A stretch of DNA of 54,364 nucleotides from Coriobacteriaceae bacterium (GCA_902364645.1 CABJEP010000001.1:1-54364); one strand, 5' to 3'; counted from the stretch's first letter, positions 7,525-16,785 are shown. Program-made: numbers and translations. The notes: generated from the sequence alone by a model not told the origin.

Positions 7525-9675
7525 ATGGCATCCAAATACTCCATGAACGACCGTCCCAGCTGGCCTCGCCGCGCCATCGTTACCGCCGGCGAGCCCTACG
7601 GCAACAAGGGCCTTCACTTTGGCCACGTCGGTGGCGTCTTTGTCCCGGCCGACTTCTTCGCCCGCTTCCTGCGCGACCGTCTGGGCCGCGAGAACGTCAT
7701 CTTCACCTCGGGCACCGACTGCTATGGCTCGCCCATCATGGAGAGCTACCGCAAGCTCAAGGAGAACGAGGGCTACGACAAGTCCATCGCCGAGTATGTC
7801 GAGTCCAATCACTCCCGCCAGGCCGCGACCCTCAACAACTACAACATCAGCTGCGATATCTACGGCGGCTCGGGCCTTGAGCCGGCTGCGCAGATTCACA
7901 ACGAGGTGACCGCCGAGATTATCGAGCGTCTGCACGAACAGGGCACCATCTCCAAGCGCTCCACGCTGCAGTTCTACGACGCCAAGGCCGGCACGTTCCT
8001 CAACGGCCGCCAGGTGATCGGCCGCTGCCCCATCCAGGGCTGCAAGTCCGAGAAGGCTTATGCCGACGAGTGCGACCTGGGTCACCAGTTTGAGCCCGAG
8101 GAGCTCATCGCGCCCAAAAGCCAGCTCACCGGCGAGGTGCCCGAGCTGCGCCCGGTCGACAACCTCTACTTCGACCTGCCGGCCTACCTCGACTTTATGA
8201 AAACCTATACCGCCAAGCTCGCCCAGAACCCGCAGGTTCGCTCCGTGGTCTCCAAGACCATGGAAGAGTGGCTGCTGCCGGCCCAGCTCTACATCCAGAA
8301 CAAGTTCCGCGAGGCCTTCGATGCCGTCGAGGATCAGCTTCCCGAGCACACCGTGCTGGAGCCCGAGGGCAACAAGAGCAGCTTTACCGTCACCTTCCCC
8401 AGCTGGAAGGAGCGCGACGATGCCCACGCGGTGCTCGCCAACGGCGGCGTGCGCTTCCGCAGCGGCAAGGCGCTCGTACCCTTCCGCATCACCGGCAACA
8501 TCGACTGGGGCGTTCCGGTGCCCGAGGTCGATGGCGTCTCCGACGTCACCTGCTGGTGCTGGCCCGAGAGCCTGTGGGCTCCCATCAGCTATACGCGCAC
8601 CGTGCTCGCACGCGATGCCAAGGCCGCCGGCGTGACCGAGGGCGTCGCCGCCCAGGATGCCGCCCTCATGGGCGAGCCCGCCGCCGATTCCACGCAGGTC
8701 CCCGCGCCCACCTACCAGCACAGCTCGCTCGACTGGCGCGACTGGTGGTGCTCGGATGACGCACAGATCTACCAGTTCATTGGCCAGGACAACATCTACT
8801 TCTATTGCATCGCGCAGACCGCCATGTGGGAGGCCCTGGGTTGGAACCTCACGCAGAGCACCGTCAGCGCCTGCTACCACCTGCTCTACATGGGCAAAAA
8901 GGCAAGCTCGTCCTCGCAGACTCCTCCCCCGCCGGCAGACGACCTGCTCAACCACTACACCTGCGAGCAGATGCGCGCGCATTGGCTGTCGCTCGGCCTG
9001 TCCGAGAAGCCGGTGAGCTTTAGCCCCAAGGCATACGACACGCGCGTGACCGGCAAGGACAAGGACGGCAACGAGGTGCGCGCCTGCGACGACAAGCGCG
9101 TTATCGACCCCGCCCTTAAGGAGAGCGCGCTGCTGACCGGCGTGTTCAACCGCCTGGCCCGCAGCTGCTTCTACGGCGTCGCCGTCAAGGAGGGCGACGA
9201 GAGTCCCTATCGCAACGGTTGCATCCCCGCCGGTGCCGCTTCTGACACCGTGGTCGAAGCCGCCCAGCAGGCAGCCCTCGCCTTTGAGCAGGCCATGTAC
9301 AAGTTCGAGACGCACCGAGCGCTCGCTGTGTGCGACGACTACCTGCGCGCCGCCAACAAGCGCTGGAGCGATGCCTCCAAGGCCGCCAACAAGCTCGAGG
9401 GCGAGCCGGCCAACGCCGCCATGACGCAGGCCCTCGTCGACGCCTTTACCGAGCTGCGCGTAGCGACCGTGCTCATGCACGGCATCGTGCCGGCCGGCTG
9501 CGAGCTCATCTGCGAGTACTTCGACGTTGACCCGGTCGCCTTCTTTAGCTGGGATAACATCTTTGCCTCCACGGATGAGTTTGTGGAGAGCCTGGGCGAG
9601 AAGCCCGGCGAGCACCGCGTGAAGCCGCTGCCCCCGCGCTTCGACTTCTTTAGCAAGCACGAGAGCCAGTACTAA
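7525..9675 (+). CDS. metG: Divergent methionyl-tRNA synthetase (class I)
   Basis: This 716-residue class I synthetase-like protein would charge tRNA with methionine. The HIGH motif appears as HFGHVGG near residue 31. A zinc knuckle (CPIQGC...CDLGH) follows around residue 170. The catalytic fold includes the GNIDWGVPVP and FIGQDNIYFY blocks expected of MetRS. Where other MetRS carry KMSKS, this one reads KKASSSSQT, so the second lysine is replaced by serine. No C-terminal tRNA-binding EMAP domain is seen. Gaaggag 4 nt before the ATG at 7525 fixes the start, so an upstream in-frame extension is not used. It may be the main enzyme of this lineage or a second form; the window cannot tell. Confidence 0.8.
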   Translation: MASKYSMNDRPSWPRRAIVTAGEPYGNKGLHFGHVGGVFVPADFFARFLRDRLGRENVIFTSGTDCYGSPIMESYRKLKENEGYDKSIAEYVESNHSRQAATLNNYNISCDIYGGSGLEPAAQIHNEVTAEIIERLHEQGTISKRSTLQFYDAKAGTFLNGRQVIGRCPIQGCKSEKAYADECDLGHQFEPEELIAPKSQLTGEVPELRPVDNLYFDLPAYLDFMKTYTAKLAQNPQVRSVVSKTMEEWLLPAQLYIQNKFREAFDAVEDQLPEHTVLEPEGNKSSFTVTFPSWKERDDAHAVLANGGVRFRSGKALVPFRITGNIDWGVPVPEVDGVSDVTCWCWPESLWAPISYTRTVLARDAKAAGVTEGVAAQDAALMGEPAADSTQVPAPTYQHSSLDWRDWWCSDDAQIYQFIGQDNIYFYCIAQTAMWEALGWNLTQSTVSACYHLLYMGKKASSSSQTPPPPADDLLNHYTCEQMRAHWLSLGLSEKPVSFSPKAYDTRVTGKDKDGNEVRACDDKRVIDPALKESALLTGVFNRLARSCFYGVAVKEGDESPYRNGCIPAGAASDTVVEAAQQAALAFEQAMYKFETHRALAVCDDYLRAANKRWSDASKAANKLEGEPANAAMTQALVDAFTELRVATVLMHGIVPAGCELICEYFDVDPVAFFSWDNIFASTDEFVESLGEKPGEHRVKPLPPRFDFFSKHESQY

Positions 9676-9734
9676 AGCACGCCAGCAGCGGCGTGCCCGG
9701 AAAGTAGTCAATTTGGGACGGGAAGGAAAGACGG

Positions 9735-10838
9735 ATGTCCAAGCCGCGTCGTCGTAAGCAGAAAAAGCAGGTCAAGGCCGAGCTCAAGCTCAGGCAGTTT
9801 GCTGCTACCGAGCTTTCCGACCAGCTTGCCGCCCAACACTCCGCCGCCGACCTGCCGCGCATTATGGTCGACACGGTCGCCGGCGCCTATGCGCCCGCCG
9901 ATGCCAAGCTCATGATCGAGGGCTTCGGCGCCGCGGCCACACGCCCGGTCACGCTGCGCGCCAACACGCTCAAGGCGACCGCCGAGGACATCGCTGCGGC
10001 GCTCGATGCCGCCTGCATCGCCCACCAAACCGTTACCTGGTATCCGGACGCCTTTATCCTGCCCGAGGCCCAGGTTTCAGATCTGTGGGATCTCGACATC
10101 TACCGCGACGGCAAAATCTACCTGCAGAGCCTGTCATCCATGATGCCGCCGTTGGTCCTGGGCGCCCAGGCAGGCGAGGACATCCTGGACATGTGCGCAG
10201 CCCCCGGCGGCAAGACGACGCAGATCGCCGCCCTCACCCAGGGACAGGCGCACCTCACCGCCTGTGAGATGAGCATTCCCCGCGCCGAAAAGCTCGAGTC
10301 GAACCTCCATCGCCAGGGTGCCAAAAACGTGCCCGTCATGCGCATCGACGCACGCGAGCTCGACGAGTTCTTCCGCTTTGACCGCATCCTGCTCGACGCT
10401 CCCTGCACCGGCACGGGCACCGTCATCAGTGGCAACGAGAAAAGCCTGCGCGGCCTCACCGAGCAGTTGCTGAGCAAGTGCGCCCGCTCGCAGCGAGCAC
10501 TTCTGGACCGCGCCATGGGGGCCCTCAAACCGGGCGGCACGCTCGTCTATTCGACTTGTTCGATCTTGCCGCAGGAAAACGAGGACGCCCTGCAAGAGGC
10601 CCTCGACAAGCATATGGACTGCGAGCTCATCCCCCTCGACGGCACGCCAAGCGAAAGTGAAGCACGACGCACCCAGGAAGCTGGTGAGGAGCCGCGCATC
10701 GAGTCCAACGCTCTGACCGAAGCCATTGCCGCGGGTCAGGTATCGGCCATCGTCAACGGCCTGCCCGGCACGCTCACCATTCCGCCTAGCCGCGACTTTG
10801 AGGGCTTCTACATTGCCCTGATCCGAAAACGCAGCTAG
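9735..10838 (+). CDS. RsmB/NOP family tRNA/rRNA cytosine-C5 methyltransferase
   Basis: This 367-residue SAM-dependent RNA methyltransferase has the NOL1/NOP2/Sun fold. Motif I is DMCAAPGGKTTQ, the motif IV catalytic cysteine region is LLDAPCTGTG, and motif VI is YSTCSILPQENE, which supplies the second cysteine. The N-terminus (MSKPRRRKQKKQ) is strongly basic. It likely makes m5C in ribosomal or transfer RNA; the exact base cannot be read. Ggaagg precedes the ATG at 9735. It follows the synthetase gene by 59 nt on the same strand, so the two may share a transcript. Confidence 0.88.
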   Translation: MSKPRRRKQKKQVKAELKLRQFAATELSDQLAAQHSAADLPRIMVDTVAGAYAPADAKLMIEGFGAAATRPVTLRANTLKATAEDIAAALDAACIAHQTVTWYPDAFILPEAQVSDLWDLDIYRDGKIYLQSLSSMMPPLVLGAQAGEDILDMCAAPGGKTTQIAALTQGQAHLTACEMSIPRAEKLESNLHRQGAKNVPVMRIDARELDEFFRFDRILLDAPCTGTGTVISGNEKSLRGLTEQLLSKCARSQRALLDRAMGALKPGGTLVYSTCSILPQENEDALQEALDKHMDCELIPLDGTPSESEARRTQEAGEEPRIESNALTEAIAAGQVSAIVNGLPGTLTIPPSRDFEGFYIALIRKRS

Positions 10839-10862
10839 CGCACGGATCCAAAACTCAACAAG

Positions 10863-11033
10863 CTATCTCTGTGCGCGTTTGCCCTGCTGGTCGCGATGCT
10901 GTTTAAGCGTCGCGCGCTCCTTGCGTTCGGCCCTTTTGCCCTTAATGGCCGTGACCACAAAGTAGATGACCGCGGCGGCAACGATTGCGGCCACACACAG
11001 GCCGATCGAGCCAAACATTGCTGTCAATTCCAT
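10863..11033 (-). CDS. Small single-pass membrane protein (56 residues)
   Basis: A short minus-strand frame starts at an ATG (11031-11033) preceded by aggtg with 7-nt spacing and ends at a TAG (10863-10865). The product has a hydrophobic helix (GLCVAAIVAAAVIYFVVTA) from about residue 10 and then a highly basic tail (KGKRAERKERATLKQHRDQQ). The positive-inside rule puts the tail in the cytoplasm. I do not recognise the family. Its 3' end overlaps a hairpin between the convergent methyltransferase gene and this gene. Confidence 0.6.
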   Translation of the reverse strand: MELTAMFGSIGLCVAAIVAAAVIYFVVTAIKGKRAERKERATLKQHRDQQGKRAQR

Positions 11034-11224
11034 ACCGCGTCACCTCTCTTTTAAACGGGGCTTTCAAGATAGCACCTCGATACCCGCCACCACAGCTCCT
11101 TCACGTTCGCCGGCCCTTCGGTCTAACGGATGGCGCGGCGGGGAAAAATCAACTCGTCAAACGATTTAGCATTCGCAATTCCGGCTGCATCGCGCCGGCC
11201 ATCATCACATAGAATCGAGCCTCC

Positions 11225-12316
11225 ATGGATACCCTCAACGATCTAAATGAGCGCGTCGACGCCTTCGTCGGCACCAGCTCCTTCGACACGCCTGCGGCGG
11301 CAAACGACCAAGCTCCCATCGATGTGCCCGCCGAGGTGCACGAGGACATCGTCGCCTCGGTCGATTTTTCCGAGGTCGAGCTTGCAGACGAGTTCACCGA
11401 GCCCCAAATAGCCGTCACGCCCAACGGCCTGCTCCCTATGGAGCCCCTGCCCATCGACGGACGCCTGCGCAAGGCTGCCCTTCGCATGCCCGACGAGATC
11501 GAGGAGGCCAGCGGCTTCACGCTCTTTGGCCGACGCATCAAGTCGCTCATTTACACCACCGATGTCGCGGTTATCCGCAACTCCAACGCCGACGCCGTCT
11601 TTGCGGTCTACCCTTTCACGCCGCAGCCCGCCATTACGCAAGCGCTGCTGACCGTCGCCGAGTGCCCGGTCTTTGTAGGCGTGGGTGGCGGAACTACGAC
11701 CGGTAAGCGCTCCGTGCAGATGGCAGCCGTCTCCGAGATGCAGGGCGCGGCGGGCTGCGTGGTCAACTCCCCCGCTACTGCCGAGATGGTCGAGCACATC
11801 ACCAACATCGCCGACATCCCCGTCATCGCCACGGTCGTTCGCTGCGACGACGATGCCCACGCCAAGGTGCGCGCTGGAGCCAAGATTCTCAACATCGCCG
11901 CCGGCAAGAACACGCCCCAGGTCCTACGCGAGCTGCGCGAGCACTATCCCAACCTGCCGCTTATCGCGCCGGGCGGCAAGACGCCCGAGAGCATTCGCGA
12001 GACCATCGCCGCCGGCGCCAACGCCATCATCTGGACGCCGCCTTCGGCCCAGCAGCTACAGACCGACATGATGCAGCGTTATCGCAAGATGAAGGAAGAC
12101 GCCACACCTGTCATCTCGCGCGACGACGTGCCCATTATCGACCAGGTCGCCGCCGCCGAGGTCAGCCAAGTCGAGAACATGAATCCCGATGTGCCGATTC
12201 CCGACGAAGTCATCGAGCGCGTCGCTTCGATCCACGAGCGCGTCGAGGAGCATCGCGCCAACCGCGGCCTCAAGCCGTCACTGCACGGCTTTTTCTTCCG
12301 CGGAAAGAAACGCTAG
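11225..12316 (+). CDS. TIM-barrel protein of unknown function
   Basis: This 363-residue protein has a poorly ordered N-terminal 70 residues, a TIM-barrel-like core and a basic C-terminus (HGFFFRGKKR). The core holds VGVGGGTTTGKRS, alternating strands such as IPVIATVVRCDDDAHAK, and a late LPLIAPGGKTPESIRETIAAGANAI stretch that resembles the phosphate-binding end of barrels like the KDPG aldolase, ThiG and NanE types. No complete catalytic motif could be assigned, so neither an aldolase nor a hydrolase label is supported. It is a single gene closed by a terminator at 12329-12366. Confidence 0.6.
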   Translation: MDTLNDLNERVDAFVGTSSFDTPAAANDQAPIDVPAEVHEDIVASVDFSEVELADEFTEPQIAVTPNGLLPMEPLPIDGRLRKAALRMPDEIEEASGFTLFGRRIKSLIYTTDVAVIRNSNADAVFAVYPFTPQPAITQALLTVAECPVFVGVGGGTTTGKRSVQMAAVSEMQGAAGCVVNSPATAEMVEHITNIADIPVIATVVRCDDDAHAKVRAGAKILNIAAGKNTPQVLRELREHYPNLPLIAPGGKTPESIRETIAAGANAIIWTPPSAQQLQTDMMQRYRKMKEDATPVISRDDVPIIDQVAAAEVSQVENMNPDVPIPDEVIERVASIHERVEEHRANRGLKPSLHGFFFRGKKR

Positions 12317-12328
12317 CCGCAACAGCAA

Positions 12329-12366
12329 GGCCCGCCCCACAAACGTGAGACGGGCCGTTTTCGTTT
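12329..12366 (+). terminator. Rho-independent terminator
   Basis: GGCCCG (12329-12334) pairs with CGGGCC (12351-12356) and gttttcgttt follows. It lies 12 nt after the TIM-barrel gene. Confidence 0.75.
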
Positions 12367-12397
12367 GAGCAATCATGCAGCAACGTGATGGGGCAAA

Positions 12398-13288
12398 TTA
12401 ATCCACGCGCTTGTCGCCCATAAAGAAGAGCGCCACCGTACCAGGTCCGGTATGCGAGCCAATCAGAGTACCGATGTCATTGATCTCAATCTTGCCTTTA
12501 AGCTGCGGAACCTGTTCCTCAATCAGCGCCGCAACTGCCTCGGCATCCTCGCGGCACGCCGAGTGCGACATGATGCACTTACCCGAATAATCCGTACCGC
12601 CCTGTACGTGTGCCATCATGGTCTTAGCCATCTCGGAAATCGCGCGCTTCTTAGTGCGAATTTTCTCACGTGGCGACAGCTTACCTTCGCAATCGACCGT
12701 CATAAGCGGGCAAATCTTAAGCGCCGTGCCAATGATCGCGCTCGCGGCCGAAATGCGACCGCCGCGCAGGTAGCTCGACAGATCGGTCGAGAAGAACCAG
12801 TGGTGCAGGTTGAGTTTGTGCTCCTCGATCCAGGCAGCCGTCTCGTCGAGTGAAGCCCCGCTATCGCGCACGTCGGCGGCATATTCCAGCAACAGACCAA
12901 AGCCCGAAGACGCCCCCAGCGAATCGATGACGCGCACCTTGCCGCCCTGGGGATAGCGATCCGCGAGCATCTGCGCCGCGACGCAGGCCGATCCATACGT
13001 GCCCGAAATACCCGACGACAACGTCAGGTGCAGCACGTCTTTACCCTCGGCAACAAACGGCTCCCAAAACTCCTCGTACTCACCCACGCTCACCTGAGAC
13101 GTCTTGGGCATGGCGCCCGCGGCAATCTGGGCAAAAAACTCGTCCGGCGTAATCGACTGATACAGATCGTCCGTATAGACAACATCGTCGATCTCGTAAT
13201 GAAAACACACGACAGGGATATTGCGCGACGCAAAGAACTCACGGGTTCGATCGGCGGCGGATTCACAGGTCAGGACAAAATCACTCAT
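12398..13288 (-). CDS. DegV family fatty-acid-binding protein
   Basis: The 296-residue protein has the DegV layout: an N-terminal DFVLTCESAADRT strand and loop, KTSQVSVGEYEEF, the SSGISGTYGSA stretch that contacts the lipid carboxylate, and a C-terminal domain with SHTGPGTVALFF. DegV proteins bind fatty acids; in Gram-positives some act as FakB, presenting the lipid to the kinase FakA. No fakA is seen in the window. The ATG at 13288 follows aaggag with 6-nt spacing. Upstream is an AT-rich region with an inverted repeat (13354-13384). Confidence 0.9.
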   Translation of the reverse strand: MSDFVLTCESAADRTREFFASRNIPVVCFHYEIDDVVYTDDLYQSITPDEFFAQIAAGAMPKTSQVSVGEYEEFWEPFVAEGKDVLHLTLSSGISGTYGSACVAAQMLADRYPQGGKVRVIDSLGASSGFGLLLEYAADVRDSGASLDETAAWIEEHKLNLHHWFFSTDLSSYLRGGRISAASAIIGTALKICPLMTVDCEGKLSPREKIRTKKRAISEMAKTMMAHVQGGTDYSGKCIMSHSACREDAEAVAALIEEQVPQLKGKIEINDIGTLIGSHTGPGTVALFFMGDKRVD

Positions 13289-13608
13289 ATGAGGCTCCTT
13301 ACTCATTGCTGCGCAAATTATCGCACAGTGAGCCTACATGCGGTACATATGTCCACTATTTACCAAATCGAACCAAAAATAGTGAACATCTTTACCACCA
13401 TCGTCTCCACCGGCCCCACGCATAAATATCTGAGAAAACACCCTCTGTCGTCTCCACCCAACCGCCATATCTACCTCAACTAAATCGATTTACCAAACCG
13501 TTCAGCCGACAATTCAGCCGCTGGCGCAAAATCGAAACAAAAGCGGCGCATACTGATAAACGTTTGACGTTGTTTATCAGTTTTACCAACCATATCGGAA
13601 GGTGTTTC
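13289..13608. other. Divergent intergenic region between degV and fbp
   Basis: About 320 bp hold no gene. Base composition is more AT-rich than the neighbours. Two inverted repeats are visible, CACTATTT/AAATAGTG (13354-13361 with 13377-13384) and the larger one at 13552-13581. Both are candidates for regulator binding at the two divergent promoters. Confidence 0.6.
13552..13581. promoter_or_regulatory. Palindromic operator-like site upstream of fbp
   Basis: ACTGATAAAC (13552-13561) and GTTTATCAGT (13572-13581) are perfect inverted repeats with a 10-bp gap, so half-site centres are about two helical turns apart. The site ends 27 bp before the fbp start codon and overlaps a possible -35 (TTGACG, 13564-13569), which suits a repressor. 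The regulator is unknown. Confidence 0.5.
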
Positions 13609-15525
13609 ATGGTCGCATTCGATCGCAACCCGCAAGACTTCAAGTATCTGCGTCTGCTGTCGAGACAATTTCCCACCGAGCAATCCGCGTTTACCGAGAT
13701 CATCAATCTCTCGGCCATTCTCAACCTGCCCAAAGGCACTGAGCATTTTATGAGTGACGTGCACGGCGAATACGAAGCCTTTATGCACATCCTCAACAAC
13801 TGCTCGGGCGTCGTGCGCGAGCATGTCGACGAGATCTTTGGCGACACGCTCTCCTTTGACGAAAAGGGCGAGCTGTGCACGCTCATCTACTACCCGCGCG
13901 AGAAGATCGACCTGGTCCGCAGCCGGCGCGAGGACTCGCCAGCCTGGTACAAGACGATGCTTGACCAGCTCATCATGGTCGCTCGCTCACTTTCAAGCCG
14001 CTACACGCGCTCCAAGGTGCGTAAGGCCATCCCGCGCGACTACGCCTACATCATCGACGAGTTGTTGCACACGCACCCGGACGAGAACAACTATCGCGTG
14101 CGCTATCACGAGCGCATCGTGGAGTCCATCCTGGAGACCGCCAGCGCCGACGACTTTATCGAGTCGCTCGCCTCGCTCATCAAGCGCCTGGCCGTCGACC
14201 ACCTGCACCTGGTGGGCGACATCTTCGACCGCGGCGGCGGCGCGGCCAAGATTATGGACCGACTGCTCACCTACCATTCACTCGACATCCAGTGGGGCAA
14301 CCACGACCTGCTGTGGATGGGCGCTGCAGCCGGTGAGCCCGCCTGCATCGCCACGGTGCTGCGCAACAACCTGCGCTACGACAACTACGAGATCCTGGAG
14401 AACGACTACGGCATCTCGCTGCGTGAGCTTGTCGCCTTTGCCGATGCCACCTACACCGCCGGTGAGTCCATCACCCCGCTGATCAAGGCCATAAACGTGC
14501 TGCTCTTTAAGCTCGAGGGCCAGATTATCCAGCGCCACCCCGAGTTCGATATGACCGACCGCCTGTTACTCGACAAGATCGACCACGACACCGGCACAGT
14601 CACGCTCGCCGACGGCAGCGTGTGGCCGCTCACGACCAACGACTTCCCCACCGTCGACCCGGCGGACCCCTACACGCTCACGTCTCAGGAGCAGCACATC
14701 ATCGACAAGCTCGTGTCAGAGTTTGTCACCGCCGATCACCTGCATCGCCATATCGATTTCCTCTATTCCCACGGCTCGATGTACAAGGTCGCCAACGGCA
14801 ACCTGCTGTTCCATGGCTGCGTTCCGCTCAACGAAGACGGCACCTTTAGCAGCATGAACTGTCTGGGCACCTGGCACGCTGGCCGCGATTATCTCGATTT
14901 TTGCGACCACATCGCCCGCCGCGCCTGGCGCGTGGGCGACTGCGACGCCCTCGACTGGATGTGGTACCTGTGGATTGGCTTCAATTCACCCGCCAGCGGA
15001 CGCTTAGTGCGTACCTTTGAGCGCGCCTATATCGCCGATAGGAGCACCTGGGTCGAGCCGATGGACCCGTACTTTACGCTTACCAAGTCGCCCTCGGTCT
15101 GCGATGACATCATGCGCGAGTTTGGCGTCGCGCCCATGGCATGTTCGCCGACCGGACACATCATCAACGGCCACACGCCCGTTAAAACCACCAAGGGTGA
15201 GCAGCCCATCCGCGCCGAGGGCAAGCTGCTGGTCATCGATGGCGGCTTCTGCCGCGCTTACCATCCCAAGACGGGTATCGCCGGCTATACGCTCATCTCG
15301 AGCTCGCGCGGCTGCCGCCTCAAGTCGCACCGGGCCTTTACGACGGTTGCCGAGGCACTTACGCGCAACGTGGACATCGAAAGCGAGACCAACCGTTTTG
15401 ACCAAGCGGACCGTCGCCGCATGGTGAGCGACACCGATACTGGCGCCAAGATCCGCAGCCAAATCCAAGACCTGCGTCAGCTGCTCGATGCATATAGAAA
15501 CGGTGCTATCGAGGAGCGCGCCTAG
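13609..15525 (+). CDS. fbp: Fructose-1,6-bisphosphatase class III
   Basis: This enzyme hydrolyses fructose 1,6-bisphosphate to fructose 6-phosphate in gluconeogenesis. The 638-residue size and sequence fit the Firmicutes-type class III family, a metallophosphoesterase fold: MSDVHGEYEAF, HLVGDIFDRGGGA, DIQWGNHDLLWMGAA, and the later INGHTPVKTTKGE supply the metal-binding Asp, His and Asn residues. The ATG at 13609 has ggaagg 6 nt upstream; the longer in-frame TTG start at 13564 would lie inside the operator-like palindrome and has no ribosome-binding site. It is followed by the GtrA paralogues. Confidence 0.95.
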   Translation: MVAFDRNPQDFKYLRLLSRQFPTEQSAFTEIINLSAILNLPKGTEHFMSDVHGEYEAFMHILNNCSGVVREHVDEIFGDTLSFDEKGELCTLIYYPREKIDLVRSRREDSPAWYKTMLDQLIMVARSLSSRYTRSKVRKAIPRDYAYIIDELLHTHPDENNYRVRYHERIVESILETASADDFIESLASLIKRLAVDHLHLVGDIFDRGGGAAKIMDRLLTYHSLDIQWGNHDLLWMGAAAGEPACIATVLRNNLRYDNYEILENDYGISLRELVAFADATYTAGESITPLIKAINVLLFKLEGQIIQRHPEFDMTDRLLLDKIDHDTGTVTLADGSVWPLTTNDFPTVDPADPYTLTSQEQHIIDKLVSEFVTADHLHRHIDFLYSHGSMYKVANGNLLFHGCVPLNEDGTFSSMNCLGTWHAGRDYLDFCDHIARRAWRVGDCDALDWMWYLWIGFNSPASGRLVRTFERAYIADRSTWVEPMDPYFTLTKSPSVCDDIMREFGVAPMACSPTGHIINGHTPVKTTKGEQPIRAEGKLLVIDGGFCRAYHPKTGIAGYTLISSSRGCRLKSHRAFTTVAEALTRNVDIESETNRFDQADRRRMVSDTDTGAKIRSQIQDLRQLLDAYRNGAIEERA

Positions 15526-15603
15526 CACCACCCGCGGGGATTGGCTAAACTTGCTGAGTTTATCATCCCCACGGCGTCCCCGCGCCACCCTAAGGCAGGT
15601 ACC

Positions 15604-15999
15604 ATGCAAAAGCTCCTTGCGCAGATCATGAAATTTGGCGTCGTCGGTGTCATTGCCACGGTTATCGACTTTGGCATTATGAATCTGCTCCACTACGGTC
15701 TCGGCCTCAACATCCTGATCGCCAACACCAGCGGCTTTATCATCTCACTCATCTTTAACTACCTCGCAAGCATGAAGTACGTGTTTGCGCACAAGGAAGG
15801 CATGAGCCGCCGCCGCGAGTTCATCATCTTTGTCGTGCTGTCCGTGATCGGTTTGGTGCTCAACGACGGCATCGTGCTGGCGCTCAACGCCGGTCTGGGG
15901 CTCGAGGCCAATATCGCCAAGATCTGCGCCACCGCGCTTGTCATGGTCTACAACTTTGTGACCCGAAAGATCTTCCTGGAGGGCGACGAGACCAAGTAG
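15604..15999 (+). CDS. GtrA family membrane protein, first paralogue
   Basis: The product is a 131-residue membrane protein with four hydrophobic segments. GtrA-like proteins are thought to help move undecaprenyl-linked sugars across the membrane during surface polysaccharide glycosylation. The hallmark start KFGVVGVIATVIDFGIM and the loop NYLASMKYVFAHKEGMSRRREF are typical. The ATG at 15604 is preferred over an in-frame TTG at 15541. The second copy at 16219 shares the same loop and topology, so the pair arose by duplication. No glycosyltransferase gene lies next to them. Confidence 0.85.
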   Translation: MQKLLAQIMKFGVVGVIATVIDFGIMNLLHYGLGLNILIANTSGFIISLIFNYLASMKYVFAHKEGMSRRREFIIFVVLSVIGLVLNDGIVLALNAGLGLEANIAKICATALVMVYNFVTRKIFLEGDETK

Positions 16000-16024
16000 C
16001 TCGACACCCCCGCAGCATTACGGT

Positions 16025-16066
16025 GCCCACGGACGACACGCACTCAGCGCAGTATCGTCCGTGGGC
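16025..16066. terminator. Strong hairpin between the GtrA genes
   Basis: GCCCACGGACGA (16025-16036) pairs perfectly with 16055-16066 across an 18-nt loop. No clear T-run follows. About 150 further bases before the next gene are AT-rich and may hold its promoter. Confidence 0.55.
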
Positions 16067-16218
16067 GCCGCTCGTTTACGGGCAAATTTTCAACGTTTAC
16101 GGATTAGCTCTTGAAAATTTGACGAGTTCGTATAGTTCTTGGCAAAGACCTTACGTTTCCCTTGCAAAAGATCTAAAGTATCCCCTGCTCGATTCATCAA
16201 CGCATTGGATGTGATTAC

Positions 16219-16626
16219 GTGCGCAAGGCGCTGGCACAACCTCATACCAAGCAGTTCCTCAAGTTTGCTGTCGTGGGTCTTATCTCCTTTGGCATCGACT
16301 GGGGCATGCTCATTGCGCTCGTCGAGCTGTTTCACCTCGACTTTTTGATGAGCACCACGGTTTCGTTTATCACGTCCGTCGTGGTCAACTACTGGCTCAG
16401 CATGAAGTACGTGTTCGACCACCGCGAAGGCATGAGCCGCAAGCGCGAGTTCACGATCTTCACCATCCTGTCGGTGATCGGCCTGGGCCTCAACGACCTG
16501 TACATGTTTGTGGGCGTCACGTTTTTGAGCATCGGCTACCAGGCCATGAAGGCCATCGCCACGTTCCTTGTCACCTGGTACAACTACTTCAGTCGCCGCT
16601 TCTTCCTCGAGGGCGCACGGTCGTAG
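16219..16626 (+). CDS. GtrA family membrane protein, second paralogue
   Basis: The protein has 135 residues and four predicted membrane segments, beginning QFLKFAVVGLISFGIDWG. It shares NYWLSMKYVFDHREGMSRKREF with its upstream neighbour. The role is as for other GtrA-like proteins: probable helper or flippase in polysaccharide modification. Translation appears to begin at a GTG (16219) with a poor ribosome-binding site. A hairpin at 16025-16066 separates it from the first copy, so it may be expressed from its own AT-rich promoter. A strong terminator follows at 16653. Confidence 0.85.
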   Translation: MRKALAQPHTKQFLKFAVVGLISFGIDWGMLIALVELFHLDFLMSTTVSFITSVVVNYWLSMKYVFDHREGMSRKREFTIFTILSVIGLGLNDLYMFVGVTFLSIGYQAMKAIATFLVTWYNYFSRRFFLEGARS

Positions 16627-16652
16627 TCGATTCACTATTTGCTTGAATGTAT

Positions 16653-16686
16653 AACCGGTTGGAATTACCGTTCCAACCGGTTTTTT
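16653..16686 (+). terminator. Rho-independent terminator after GtrA pair
   Basis: AACCGGTTGGAA (16653-16664) pairs perfectly with 16671-16682 and runs into TTTTTT. Confidence 0.9.
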
Positions 16687-16725
16687 GTTTGCAGAGAGAC
16701 CCGGCGACCCAGTCCCATTCGCATG

Positions 16726-16762
16726 AAAAACGGGCGGTCCGGATGTTGGTCCGAACCGCCCG
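16726..16762 (-). terminator. Rho-independent terminator of the DUF4430 unit
   Basis: On the minus strand a 13-bp stem with one mismatch (16731-16743 with 16750-16762) is followed by TTTTT. It closes the two-gene surface unit 24 nt after its last stop codon. Confidence 0.9.
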
Positions 16763-16785
16763 TCTGGCGCGCTATGTCGAGGCCT

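Noticed and set aside
7399..9711. 770-codon antisense frame opposite metG
   Set aside because: It mirrors the third-position GC bias of the synthetase gene; there is no ribosome-binding site or recognisable domain.
13564..13608. N-terminal extension of fbp from a TTG
   Set aside because: It would overlap the operator-like palindrome and has no ribosome-binding site; the ATG at 13609 has a good one.
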